18,991 nucleotides of DNA, taken from contig NZ_DKLM01000080.1 of NCBI RefSeq assembly GCF_002455975.1, positions 79,395 through 98,385 on the forward strand. The letters run 5' to 3'. The notes below the pieces were generated by a model. The model saw nothing but the letters and a program-made list of their open reading frames with translations, made no database searches and was not told where the DNA came from. The translations under genes and the position numbers were made by a program. Source of the DNA: Clostridium sp. UBA6640 (GTDB lineage Bacteria; Bacillota; Clostridia; Clostridiales; Clostridiaceae). This document shows, one piece after another, positions 7,079 to 14,637 of this stretch. Position 1 is the first letter of the stretch. Each line of letters begins with the position of its first letter.

Positions 7079-7089
7079 TATTATATTTT

Positions 7090-7506
7090 TTACATATTAG
7101 GAATTGAACGGTGTCCTATTCCTATTACAACCTCATTTAAATGAAGTAGCCCTATGCTCATAAATATACATACACTTAAATGTTCTCCATATCTTGCTAT
7201 TCCAATTTTCCCGCCAACATTAAGCCCATTTGCCTTTGCTGCAACTTGCATAATTGCTTCTCTTGTTGCACCTACTACTGCACCATCATGAACATGGCAA
7301 TCTTCTATTATTCCACTTCTCTTTGATGCAACTAATGCTCTTTCTATTATTTTAGGAATAGAACTATTGATATTTCCACCAACGTCTACTGCTACTGACA
7401 AAATTCCTTTTTGCTTTAGCTCAGCTTCTAATACTTTTTCTTCTTCTCTAGAAGATATGGCAAGTTTCAAAGCAATTTTTGCTACATCTATACTATCTAT
7501 AGCCAT
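7090..7506 (-). CDS. HutP-family RNA-binding antiterminator
   Basis: HutP proteins are small hexameric RNA-binding regulators; the B. subtilis member binds UAG triplets in the hut mRNA when L-histidine and Mg2+ are present and prevents termination. This 138-residue protein matches the family in length and pattern: an N-terminal helical region, KRSGII near 62-67, the HVHDGAVVGATREA stretch near 71-84, a RYGEHLSVCIFMSIG strand near 105-119 and a C-terminal IGIGHRSI. By my recalled alignment, the three B. subtilis ligand/metal histidines (His73, His77, His138) correspond to Gly, Gly and Glu here, so the effector may differ. The start ATG follows GAGGTG by seven bases. Downstream lie a promoter, a UAG-rich leader and an amino-acid importer, its likely target; no hut catabolic gene is present. 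Confidence 0.85.
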   Translation of the reverse strand: MAIDSIDVAKIALKLAISSREEEKVLEAELKQKGILSVAVDVGGNINSSIPKIIERALVASKRSGIIEDCHVHDGAVVGATREAIMQVAAKANGLNVGGKIGIARYGEHLSVCIFMSIGLLHLNEVVIGIGHRSIPNM

Positions 7507-7540
7507 AATATTTCACCTCAATTTTATTATTATATAAGAC

Positions 7541-7569
7541 ATTATAAACTAATTCATCAAGTAATTGAA
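7541..7569 (-). promoter_or_regulatory. Probable promoter of the hutP-like gene
   Basis: On the minus strand TTCAAT (7569-7564) is separated by 17 bases from a perfect TATAAT (7546-7541), 35 bases before the start codon. An 8-bp inverted repeat, TAATTCAT (7550-7557) and ATGAATTA (7583-7590), brackets the -35 box and could be an operator. Confidence 0.6.
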
Positions 7570-7622
7570 TAAAATTCTCACTATGAATTAATACTTGTCT
7601 TTACTAGAATTAAAATAAAAAC

Positions 7623-7674
7623 AAAAGTAACTTTATACAGAAGTAATTAATTGCATTCATTTAAAGTTACTTTT
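7623..7674 (-). terminator. Hairpin terminator after the 101-residue gene
   Basis: A perfect 13-bp stem, AAAAGTAACTTTA (7623-7635) with its complement at 7662-7674, encloses 26 bases. It begins nine bases after the stop codon of the small gene. On the minus strand the right arm ends in CTTTT and runs into a T-rich tract. Its stem matches the outer 13 bp of the brnQ terminator exactly. Confidence 0.75.
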
Positions 7675-7682
7675 ATAAAGAA

Positions 7683-7988
7683 TTATATTTTTATTTTTTT
7701 TACTATACCTTCATATAGATAATCTAAATACTCTGTGTCTACATAATTATCTTTTAATGTATTTATTCTATTTTTAGCTTTGTCTGATACTTCTTTTGCT
7801 TCGGTAAAATCCTTTTGTTTTATACATCTACTTGCATATTCTAATAAATAATCAACCTTTAAAACTAACTCTGCTAAATCTTCTCTTTCATCATTAACTA
7901 ATTTAACTAATAAATGATATATCTTTGGAGAAGAATTTGCCTTAGAATTGCTTAAAAGTTCATTATTGTTGCTACTTTTTTTAGACAC
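7683..7988 (-). CDS. Small helical protein of unknown function
   Basis: I do not recognise this 101-residue protein. The first ~22 residues are polar and rich in Ser, Asn and Lys, probably disordered. Residues ~23-101 are charged and predicted to be mainly helical (KIYHLLVKLVNDERED, EYASRCIKQKDFTEAKEVSDKAKNRI), in the manner of a small helical bundle. There is no signal peptide or membrane segment, so it should be cytoplasmic. The start is a GTG seven bases after AGAGGTG, the only good ribosome site. A hairpin terminator follows, so it forms its own unit or the end of one starting at the hydrolase gene 85 bases upstream. Confidence 0.75.
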   Translation of the reverse strand: MSKKSSNNNELLSNSKANSSPKIYHLLVKLVNDEREDLAELVLKVDYLLEYASRCIKQKDFTEAKEVSDKAKNRINTLKDNYVDTEYLDYLYEGIVKKIKI

Positions 7989-8073
7989 TTTCTTACACCT
8001 CTTTGTATTTTATTAGTTATATATTTCCCATTTATAAATAATTAATTGATGTTATAAAAAGTATTTTATTCAA

Positions 8074-9486
8074 CTAATGTTTTAAAAACTTTATTTCTGG
8101 ATATCGCTCTGCTATCTTCTCCAGCCTCACAGATTCATCACCTTTAACATATTTATTAAAAAATGAAAGGCTTACATCATTAATCACATGATGAACATAT
8201 TTTAAATCTTCGCCTTTCGTTTTAAATACTGATGTAAACTGATTAAGATCAGTGTAACTCATGTGATCTGTATTAGGAATAGTAAGAGTGTATACACCAC
8301 CAGCCATAGCAACTTGTCTTCGCCTGGTTAATTCGCCCCATAGGTTGTTATACATATCACTGTTTAAGCTAGGCTGTTCTTTTGCAGCATTCATATAATC
8401 TTCGCTTTCCTCTGCATCCATTATCATAAATGGTTTGCCAATGCCCTTTTTAGGTATTGACTTTCCAAACAGACCACCATCCATATTAACGCCAGCCTTA
8501 ACTCTATGATCTTCAAGTAGCATATGCATGGTATTTGCTCCTCCATAAGAATGACCAAACATACCTACACGGTTCATATCAATAAGTCCACCAAACCCAT
8601 TATCTGAATTATCTTTATTTAATTCTTCTAATTTATCTAAGACGAATGTTGCATCTTCAGTCCATAATTGCATATGTTCATCTAATGAAGGTAATCCATC
8701 TTCTAACTGGGTTTTAACAGGAGCAACGCGTCCATCAGGAAACACAGTAGCTGCTGCATCATAGGTATGATCAATAGCAGCAACAATATAACCATGACTT
8801 GCTAGCTCTTCTACCTGAAAAGTATTTTGGTTACGATACTGATTCATACCATGAGAAAATATTAATAATGGCCATGCTTTCTCTTCTTTTGATATCAACG
8901 CATCCTGATGAGAATTAGTCTTAATTTGTCCTAAATGATCCAAAGCAAATACAGGATAAGATAAACCAGGGGCTAACTCCTTGGGATTTTTAATATACGG
9001 CGCTAAAGACTCATTGCTTCCAGCCTTTGCAGGATACCAAATCTGTACCATTAACTCTCGATGATCATTTGGATCTTCTGTATAATTTTCAGGTCGTTTA
9101 TAATCAATGAAATGAAAAGTCTTTGTTCCTAATTCATACGGTCCTGTAGGCTTAGCAAATGAAAACATTGGCATAATAAGTGGTAGCCCAACTGCAACTA
9201 TAAAATATATTCCTATAAGGAATCCCTTAAATATACGGGCACACTTTGAAGCTGACACTGTATATTTACGGGGAAATATAAAAATTTGTAATAGCAATAC
9301 AACTAGCACTAAGTATGCAGGAATCATTTGCCATCGATATCCTTCTATTATTAATTGTAAAGCTGTAACCACAGCAGAGACCCCTAGCAAAATTACATTA
9401 TTACGAGTAGCACCTCTTTCAAACATTAAAACGCCACCCAAGACTAAGAAATTTAATAAAATAACAAGTAATTCTATAACTCTCAT
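8074..9486 (-). CDS. Membrane-anchored alpha/beta hydrolase, PAF-acetylhydrolase-like
   Basis: The 470-residue protein joins four N-terminal membrane segments (about 4-22, 29-48, 53-71 and 87-108) to an alpha/beta-hydrolase domain. The nucleophile elbow GHSYGG is at 311-316 with Ser313; FSHGMN at 210-215 fits the oxyanion-hole region, His408 in NTDH is the likely catalytic histidine, and Asp336 in NMDGG is a candidate acid. This layout resembles the platelet-activating-factor acetylhydrolase family (PF03403-like) and bacterial acetylhydrolases, which cleave short acyl esters; the natural substrate is unknown. The start ATG follows GGAGGG by seven bases. Its base composition looks less AT-rich than its neighbours (several GC-rich patches near 8660-8760), which could mean a different origin. 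I see no strong terminator after it. Confidence 0.82.
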   Translation of the reverse strand: MRVIELLVILLNFLVLGGVLMFERGATRNNVILLGVSAVVTALQLIIEGYRWQMIPAYLVLVVLLLQIFIFPRKYTVSASKCARIFKGFLIGIYFIVAVGLPLIMPMFSFAKPTGPYELGTKTFHFIDYKRPENYTEDPNDHRELMVQIWYPAKAGSNESLAPYIKNPKELAPGLSYPVFALDHLGQIKTNSHQDALISKEEKAWPLLIFSHGMNQYRNQNTFQVEELASHGYIVAAIDHTYDAAATVFPDGRVAPVKTQLEDGLPSLDEHMQLWTEDATFVLDKLEELNKDNSDNGFGGLIDMNRVGMFGHSYGGANTMHMLLEDHRVKAGVNMDGGLFGKSIPKKGIGKPFMIMDAEESEDYMNAAKEQPSLNSDMYNNLWGELTRRRQVAMAGGVYTLTIPNTDHMSYTDLNQFTSVFKTKGEDLKYVHHVINDVSLSFFNKYVKGDESVRLEKIAERYPEIKFLKH

Positions 9487-9590
9487 AACGTTTCCCTCCG
9501 ACCCTTTATCTCATTTTCAAAATTTTCACACATTTTTTCAATTAATCCTTTTTAAGTCCTTTATTTTTAAATAATATAAAATTATAAATT

Positions 9591-9637
9591 AAAATAGCAC
9601 AAGAATGTACTTTTAATGCAATTTCTAGTGCTATTTT
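9591..9637 (-). terminator. Hairpin terminator after the P-type ATPase gene
   Basis: AAAATAGCAC (9591-9600) pairs perfectly with GTGCTATTTT (9628-9637) around a 27-base loop that is itself partly structured. It begins 7 bases after the ATPase stop codon and on the minus strand runs out into an A/T-rich tract. Confidence 0.7.
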
Positions 9638-9644
9638 AATTGTT

Positions 9645-12020
9645 CTATTTAAATATTTTTTTAGTAATATTAGTGATCATATGGATGAATGGTACTGATA
9701 ATATTATTAACAAAATAGATATAAAAGTATATATTTTATCTGTATTATAAAACATAAATAACTCTCTTGCTTGAGGTATTACAAATGCTGCTGAAAACAA
9801 TATAGCCATTACCATTACAAGTAAAGCCTTAAAGGCATTTAATGGTTTTGCTACTTTTAATAAAACAACCAAACTAATTCCACCTAATACTAGTATGGAC
9901 AATGTTCTACATTGTTCTATTGTTAGATTATTAAAATAACCTAACAAAAATATTACAAGAGTACTTAATCCTGTTACTATACCATTAGGTATTGCCACTT
10001 GGAGAACTCTTTTTAAAAACCCTCTATTAACACGTTCCTTATTAGGTGCTAGAGCAAGAAAAAAAGATGGAATACCTATGGCAACAGATCCTATTAAACT
10101 AAATTGTATTGGCATGAATGGAAAAGGTAGCAATATCAATCCAAATATAAAAGAAAGTATTATAGAGCATACTGTCTTTGATAAAAATAATTCTGATACT
10201 TTCTCTAAGTTATTTATAAGCCTTCTACCTTCTACTACAACTTTAGGAAGAGCACTAAAATCTGAATTTAATAAGACAAGCTGTGCTACTGCCTTTGTAG
10301 CGTCAGAACCATTAGCCATTGCAATGCCACAATCTGCTTCCTTTAATGCTAAAACATCGTTTACACCATCACCAGTCATAGCCACAATATGTCCCTTTAA
10401 TTGAAGAGATTTTACTATTTCTTTCTTTTGATGAGGAGTTACCCTACCAAAAATAGTATTATTCTCAATAATTTCTGCTAATTGTTCACTATCTTCTGGT
10501 AAAGTTCTAGCATCTACATATTTATCTGCACTTTTAATACCTGCTTTCTTTGCAACAGCAGATACTGTTACAGGATTATCTCCTGATATTATTTTTAGTT
10601 CAACACCTTCTTCTTCAAAGTATTGGAAACTCTTAGTTGCCTCTTCTCTTATAATATCTTCAATAAGAATTAAGGCTGTTTTCTCTACATCATTTAACGT
10701 CTGATTTTTAAATTCATCCTCTGAGGTCTTTGCTAAAAGAAGTACTCTTCTTCCTTTTATAGCTTCCCCTTCAACCATTGATTTTATTTCTTCATATTCG
10801 TCATTTAAAATCATTTCTGGAGCACCAAGAACCCATGCTCCCTTTTCTTCAAATTCAACCCCACTCCATTTTTTCTCGGAAGAAAACGGTATTTTATTTT
10901 TTATTTTTAATTCTGGCTTATCTTTATATTTTTCCAATATAGCCTGTTGTGTTGGATTTATACTAGGTGATCCATGAACTATTCCTGCAAGGATTTCTTC
11001 AATATCATTAATATTACTATTTTCTAAAGGCATTATATCAGCTACCTTTAGCCTGCCTTCTGTTATAGTTCCTGTTTTATCAAGACATAACACGTCTACT
11101 CTAGCTAAAACCTCAGTAGCTGGAAGTTCCTGTACAAGAGTATCCCACTTTGAGAGCCTTATAACTGCCACTATAAAAGTAGCACTAGTTAAAAGTACAA
11201 ATCCTTCCGGTACCATACCTATAATACCTGAAGATGCTCCTATAACTGCATCTTGCCAACTCCTATCAGCGAAAAAAAGCTGTGTAGCAACAAGTAATAT
11301 TCCTATGGGAATTACAATCCAAATTATTACTTTAAATATTTTATTTACTGCTATTTGGAGTTCTGAATTAATAAGCTTATATCGTTTTGCTTCTTCCGCA
11401 AGTTTAGCTGAATATGTATCAGCACCAACACTTGTCACCTTAGCATAGCCATTTCCTGCTACTACAAAACTTCCTGATAAAATCTTTGAAGAATACTTTT
11501 TTAATACAGGATCTGATTCTCCAGTAAGTAAAGACTCATCTACTTCAATTTCGCTTCCGTATAATATTTCTGCATCGGCTGCTATTTTTGCTCCTGGATT
11601 TAAAACCATAATATCGTCAATAACTAAATCTTCCATAGAAATTTCTTTCTCTACTCCATCTCTCATAACCTTAACATTAGTCATATTTAAAAGAGAAAGC
11701 TTTTCTATTATGGCCTTAGCACGAACTTCTTGAATAACACCAATCATGGTGTTACTTATTATAACTCCTGCAAAAAGAGCATTTTTAGGTGATCCTGCTG
11801 CAATAACAATTATAGCTAAAACTGCATTTAAGGCATTAAAACTAGTAAATAAATTGGCTCTAATTATCTGCCAGATTGTACGGGATGGTGTTTTAGGAAT
11901 AATATTTACTTTACCCTTTTTAACCCTGTCCTTTACTTCTTTATCTGTAAGCCCATAATTCACATCATTACTTTTTAAAGCTTTATAGGATTTATTCTCA
12001 TATATAAACTCTGACCTCAT
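9645..12020 (-). CDS. P-type cation-transporting ATPase (CtpE-like)
   Basis: This ATP-driven membrane cation pump of 791 residues has all core P-type motifs: actuator-loop TGES (166-169), phosphorylation motif DKTGT with Asp314, a nucleotide-domain GAPE near 399, and the hinge TGDGVND (549-555). The fourth membrane segment has PEG (271-273), as in P2-type Ca2+/Mn2+ pumps, and there is no CPC metal motif or N-terminal metal-binding domain, so it is not a heavy-metal pump. Overall it resembles the CtpE-like branch, for which calcium transport has been reported in mycobacteria. I choose the ATG at 12020, five bases after GAGGTG; a GTG eight codons upstream has no ribosome site. It is a single-gene unit with its own terminator. 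The transported ion is inferred. Confidence 0.9.
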   Translation of the reverse strand: MRSEFIYENKSYKALKSNDVNYGLTDKEVKDRVKKGKVNIIPKTPSRTIWQIIRANLFTSFNALNAVLAIIVIAAGSPKNALFAGVIISNTMIGVIQEVRAKAIIEKLSLLNMTNVKVMRDGVEKEISMEDLVIDDIMVLNPGAKIAADAEILYGSEIEVDESLLTGESDPVLKKYSSKILSGSFVVAGNGYAKVTSVGADTYSAKLAEEAKRYKLINSELQIAVNKIFKVIIWIVIPIGILLVATQLFFADRSWQDAVIGASSGIIGMVPEGFVLLTSATFIVAVIRLSKWDTLVQELPATEVLARVDVLCLDKTGTITEGRLKVADIMPLENSNINDIEEILAGIVHGSPSINPTQQAILEKYKDKPELKIKNKIPFSSEKKWSGVEFEEKGAWVLGAPEMILNDEYEEIKSMVEGEAIKGRRVLLLAKTSEDEFKNQTLNDVEKTALILIEDIIREEATKSFQYFEEEGVELKIISGDNPVTVSAVAKKAGIKSADKYVDARTLPEDSEQLAEIIENNTIFGRVTPHQKKEIVKSLQLKGHIVAMTGDGVNDVLALKEADCGIAMANGSDATKAVAQLVLLNSDFSALPKVVVEGRRLINNLEKVSELFLSKTVCSIILSFIFGLILLPFPFMPIQFSLIGSVAIGIPSFFLALAPNKERVNRGFLKRVLQVAIPNGIVTGLSTLVIFLLGYFNNLTIEQCRTLSILVLGGISLVVLLKVAKPLNAFKALLVMVMAILFSAAFVIPQARELFMFYNTDKIYTFISILLIILSVPFIHMITNITKKIFK

Positions 12021-12112
12021 ATAGCCACCTCTTTTTAGTTCCACTTAAATTACTTATACTTATTATTTTTCTTATATAATTTAATGCTTAGTTCTAATCT
12101 TCCTTCTTTATA

Positions 12113-12138
12113 TATTCTAATTATCTTTTATTAGAATA
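12113..12138. promoter_or_regulatory. 9-bp inverted repeat upstream of the ATPase gene
   Basis: TATTCTAAT (12113-12121) and ATTAGAATA (12130-12138) are exact complements separated by eight bases, about 93 bases before the ATPase start codon. There is no U-run, so it looks more like an operator in the promoter region than a terminator. No clear promoter hexamers could be fixed around it. Confidence 0.35.
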
Positions 12139-12240
12139 CACTTAGAAAATACCAACTAATTTATTAGATTTCCATTTGAAATATTATACTTTTAATTAAT
12201 AATAAAGTTTATCCTAATTTCTTAACAATAATCATTTTTG

Positions 12241-12396
12241 CATATACGTCTTTCATTACATAGATGTAATGTTATTGATTGGGAAACAATTGATGGTGAA
12301 GAAAAGACTATATGATTATTAGGATTTAATAAAAATTCTGAACATGAAATGATTAACTTCGATGCAGAATTAGCACAATTAATAAAATTTGAATAA
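12241..12396 (+). pseudogene. Decayed gene fragment, possibly a PTS EIIA (type 2) remnant
   Basis: A + strand frame reads protein-like sequence ending at a TAA at 12394-12396, but it is broken by an in-frame TGA at 12313-12315. The readable part includes NVIDWETIDGEEKTI before the stop and LLGFNKNSEHEMINFDAELA after it. The IDWE-IDGE piece followed by EH and a hydrophobic LAQLIKF end recalls the C-terminal part of fructose/mannitol-type EIIA domains. There is no start codon or ribosome site. The TGA could be a Trp codon mutated from TGG. Identity is tentative; that it is a broken coding region is more likely. Confidence 0.4.
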
Positions 12397-12537
12397 AGCC
12401 CAAAATAATTTAATTATAGATGTTTTTATATTCTTTTATTATAATGATGATAAAATATGTAAAATATAGCTTTATTTTTCATATTTATTGTAAGTCTTAT
12501 TTTAAATTTTAAAAAATATAAAAGGGGGCTATGGTAA
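12397..12537 (+). promoter_or_regulatory. AT-rich upstream region of the GNAT gene
   Basis: This stretch holds the ribosome site AAAGGGGG at 12521-12528 before the GNAT start. An ATG at 12531 is out of frame and too close to the ribosome site. Promoter hexamers could not be assigned with confidence in this A/T-rich sequence. Confidence 0.35.
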
Positions 12538-13389
12538 ATGGTAAATTATAAAAGATGTTCAGAGGTAGATATAAATTTGGTCTACGAAGCTTTTCAAGTT
12601 GGTTTTTCTGACTATATTATAAAAATTAATATGTCTAAAGATGACTTTGTAGCTAGATTTTTAGGCCCAGAAGGAAACTGTTTAGAGCATTCATTTGTAG
12701 CACTTGATGCAGACAAAGCTGTTGGTCTTATACTTGGGGGAATTAAAGCATATGAAGGAATAAAGACAATAAGATGCGGTACCTTAGCCGTTCATCCTGA
12801 TTATAGAGGTAAGGGAATTAGTAATAAACTTTTTGAGCTCCATAAAGAAGAAGGAATAAAAAATCAATGTAAACAACTATTTCTTGAAGTTATAGTTGGT
12901 AATGACAGAGCTATTAATTTTTACAGAAAACTTGGATATGAAAAAATTTATGACCTTTCCTATTATTCATTTGATGATACATCAAAGCTAAAAAAATATG
13001 ATATTACAAATGTTTATATTAGAAAAATTGATTTATCTGAATTTGAAAAGGTCATAGATAAAACAAAAGACATTCATACTAACTGGCAAAATGATATAGA
13101 CTATATAAAAAAATGTGACAATACATTCTATTATGGCTCATACTATGGTGATGAATTAATTGGCTCTCTTTGCATTAGTTCTAATGGAAAACTTAGCTTT
13201 TTATGGACTAAAAATGAGTTTAGAGGAAAGGGAATTGCTTTATCTCTTTTAACCAAAGCTTGTGAAGAATTAACTATATCAAAAGTTGCTATTGCATTTC
13301 CTAATAACAACCTTTTACAAGGATTTTTAAAACATATGGATTTTAAAAAAGATAGTATTAACCAATATGAAATGTATTTAACTTTATGA
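12538..13389 (+). CDS. Tandem-domain GNAT acetyltransferase
   Basis: GNAT enzymes move an acetyl group from acetyl-CoA to an amine. The 283-residue protein carries two GNAT folds in a row. The first has the acetyl-CoA loop HPDYRGKGISNKL (86-98) and the NDRAINFYRKLGY helix-turn (122-134). The second is more diverged, with NEFRGKGIALSLL (226-238) and NNNLLQGFLKHMDF (256-269). Both keep the R-G-K-G pyrophosphate-binding signature, so neither is obviously dead. The start ATG lies nine bases after a run of five Gs. It stands alone on the + strand between minus-strand genes. The acceptor substrate, whether antibiotic, amino acid or protein N-terminus, cannot be read from the sequence. Confidence 0.88.
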   Translation: MVNYKRCSEVDINLVYEAFQVGFSDYIIKINMSKDDFVARFLGPEGNCLEHSFVALDADKAVGLILGGIKAYEGIKTIRCGTLAVHPDYRGKGISNKLFELHKEEGIKNQCKQLFLEVIVGNDRAINFYRKLGYEKIYDLSYYSFDDTSKLKKYDITNVYIRKIDLSEFEKVIDKTKDIHTNWQNDIDYIKKCDNTFYYGSYYGDELIGSLCISSNGKLSFLWTKNEFRGKGIALSLLTKACEELTISKVAIAFPNNNLLQGFLKHMDFKKDSINQYEMYLTL

Positions 13390-13510
13390 TCAAGGAACCC
13401 ATCATAATAAAAAATGCATACGTTCATATAATCATCTTCTATTTGCTTTGTAATATTTGAAATCTTTAAGTCACTATTTTCTTTTACCTACTTTAATTAT
13501 AAAATATAAT

Positions 13511-13532
13511 GGCTGACACCTATATGTCAGTC
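13511..13532. terminator. Bidirectional hairpin between the convergent GNAT and WYL genes
   Basis: GGCTGACA (13511-13518) pairs with TGTCAGTC (13525-13532), one pair being a wobble, around a six-base loop. On the + strand it is followed by ATCATATTTTTC, on the minus strand by an A/T-rich run. It overlaps the WYL gene's TGA stop codon at 13527-13529. Confidence 0.6.
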
Positions 13533-14450
13533 ATCATATTTTTCTAATAATTCTTTTAAATATTCTCTAGTTTCCTCTTTTAAATACTTAGGCTCTATAA
13601 CTTCACATTCTTTGCCAAAGCCTAAAATAAATTTTATTAACCCTTCTTCATATGGAAAAAAATCTTCAACAATAAACTCTCCATCTTCTAAAATTCTAAT
13701 TTTGTCTTTAGAAAAATATTCTTTCAATTGTTCTCCAATTTTACAAGTAAATTTCAACTTAACTTTAATACTTCTATTGCTATATCCTTCATCAAATATT
13801 TTTTCTATTTCTTCTTTAGAAATATCTTTTTTTATAAAATTACTACCTAATTTAAGATTTCTTACTCTAACTAATTTAAACATTCTATAAGAATTTTTTA
13901 TTCTACAGAAAGCTATTAAATACCATGAACCTTGATTAAACTTTATTTGAATAGGTTCAGCTATTCTTTCATAATATTCCATCCTTCTATTTATATAATA
14001 AAACTCTACTAATCTGCTCTCTTCAATTGCTTTATTAATTAGAAATAAATATTCCTTAAGTTCATCCTCCATACTAAAGTGAGACATATTTATACTCAAT
14101 TTATCATACTCAAATATTTCTTTTTTATATACATTTTCAAATTTCAAAATAATATTATTAAATTGCTCGTTATTCCCAAACAAAAATTTTAAATTATTCA
14201 TTACTGATATTAATGGTTGAACTTCTTTCTTATTTAAAAAGAGATTATCTAAATTATAGTTTTCCATTATATAAAAGCCGCCATTTTTTCCCCCAATAGA
14301 AGCTATGGGAACACCTGCTTCACTTATTTTTTCTATATCTCTATATATAGTTCTTATAGATACTTCAAAGTGCTCTGCAAGTTCCTTTCCCGTAACCATA
14401 CCCTTATTAGAAATTATTAATAAAATTGATAATAATCTATCTACCCTCAT
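13527..14450 (-). CDS. YafY-type HTH and WYL-domain transcriptional regulator
   Basis: This is a DNA-binding regulator of 307 residues. Residues 1-60 form a DeoR-like winged helix (LAEHFEVSIRTIYRDIEKIS as recognition region, followed by the G-GGK-GGFYI wing). A WYL domain follows at about 140-215 with the literal motif WYL at 176-178 and the basic strand FKLVRVRNL; WYL domains bind small ligands or nucleic acid. A C-terminal WCX-like extension completes the usual length. The start ATG lies five bases after GTGGAGTG. It is transcribed alone. A TTGACC hexamer at 14540-14535 could be a -35 box but has no good -10 partner at normal spacing. Its target genes are not evident; the divergent-neighbour rule gives no clue here. 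Confidence 0.9.
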   Translation of the reverse strand: MRVDRLLSILLIISNKGMVTGKELAEHFEVSIRTIYRDIEKISEAGVPIASIGGKNGGFYIMENYNLDNLFLNKKEVQPLISVMNNLKFLFGNNEQFNNIILKFENVYKKEIFEYDKLSINMSHFSMEDELKEYLFLINKAIEESRLVEFYYINRRMEYYERIAEPIQIKFNQGSWYLIAFCRIKNSYRMFKLVRVRNLKLGSNFIKKDISKEEIEKIFDEGYSNRSIKVKLKFTCKIGEQLKEYFSKDKIRILEDGEFIVEDFFPYEEGLIKFILGFGKECEVIEPKYLKEETREYLKELLEKYDD

Positions 14451-14563
14451 GTTTACACTCCACGTTTTTAACGCTTTTACCCTTTCTTAAAATTCCCTTT
14501 CTTTCTTATAATTTAATCTCTAAAGATGCATATAGGTCAAGATTTTAATAAAATTTTATAGTT

Positions 14564-14602
14564 AAAAAGCTGTGAACATTTTATCTTTGTTCACAGCTTT
14601 TT
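14564..14602 (-). terminator. Strong terminator of the ABC exporter operon
   Basis: A perfect 15-bp stem, AAAAAGCTGTGAACA (14564-14578) with its complement at 14588-14602, has a nine-base loop. The A5/T5 arms give a U-run in both directions. It lies 35 bases after the exporter stop codon and insulates the WYL gene. Confidence 0.9.
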
Positions 14603-14637
14603 TATTAAGTTTCATATATATTAAATTTATATTTTAT

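Noticed and set aside
6481..7089. T-box leader for the TrpXYZ-like operon
   Set aside because: No GGGTGG-ACCGCG-like T-box sequence is present on the minus strand; the only terminator is explained by the UAG-rich leader.
13143..13427. 94-residue minus-strand frame antisense to the GNAT gene
   Set aside because: It mirrors the conserved GNAT second domain and has no supporting signals; an antisense shadow.
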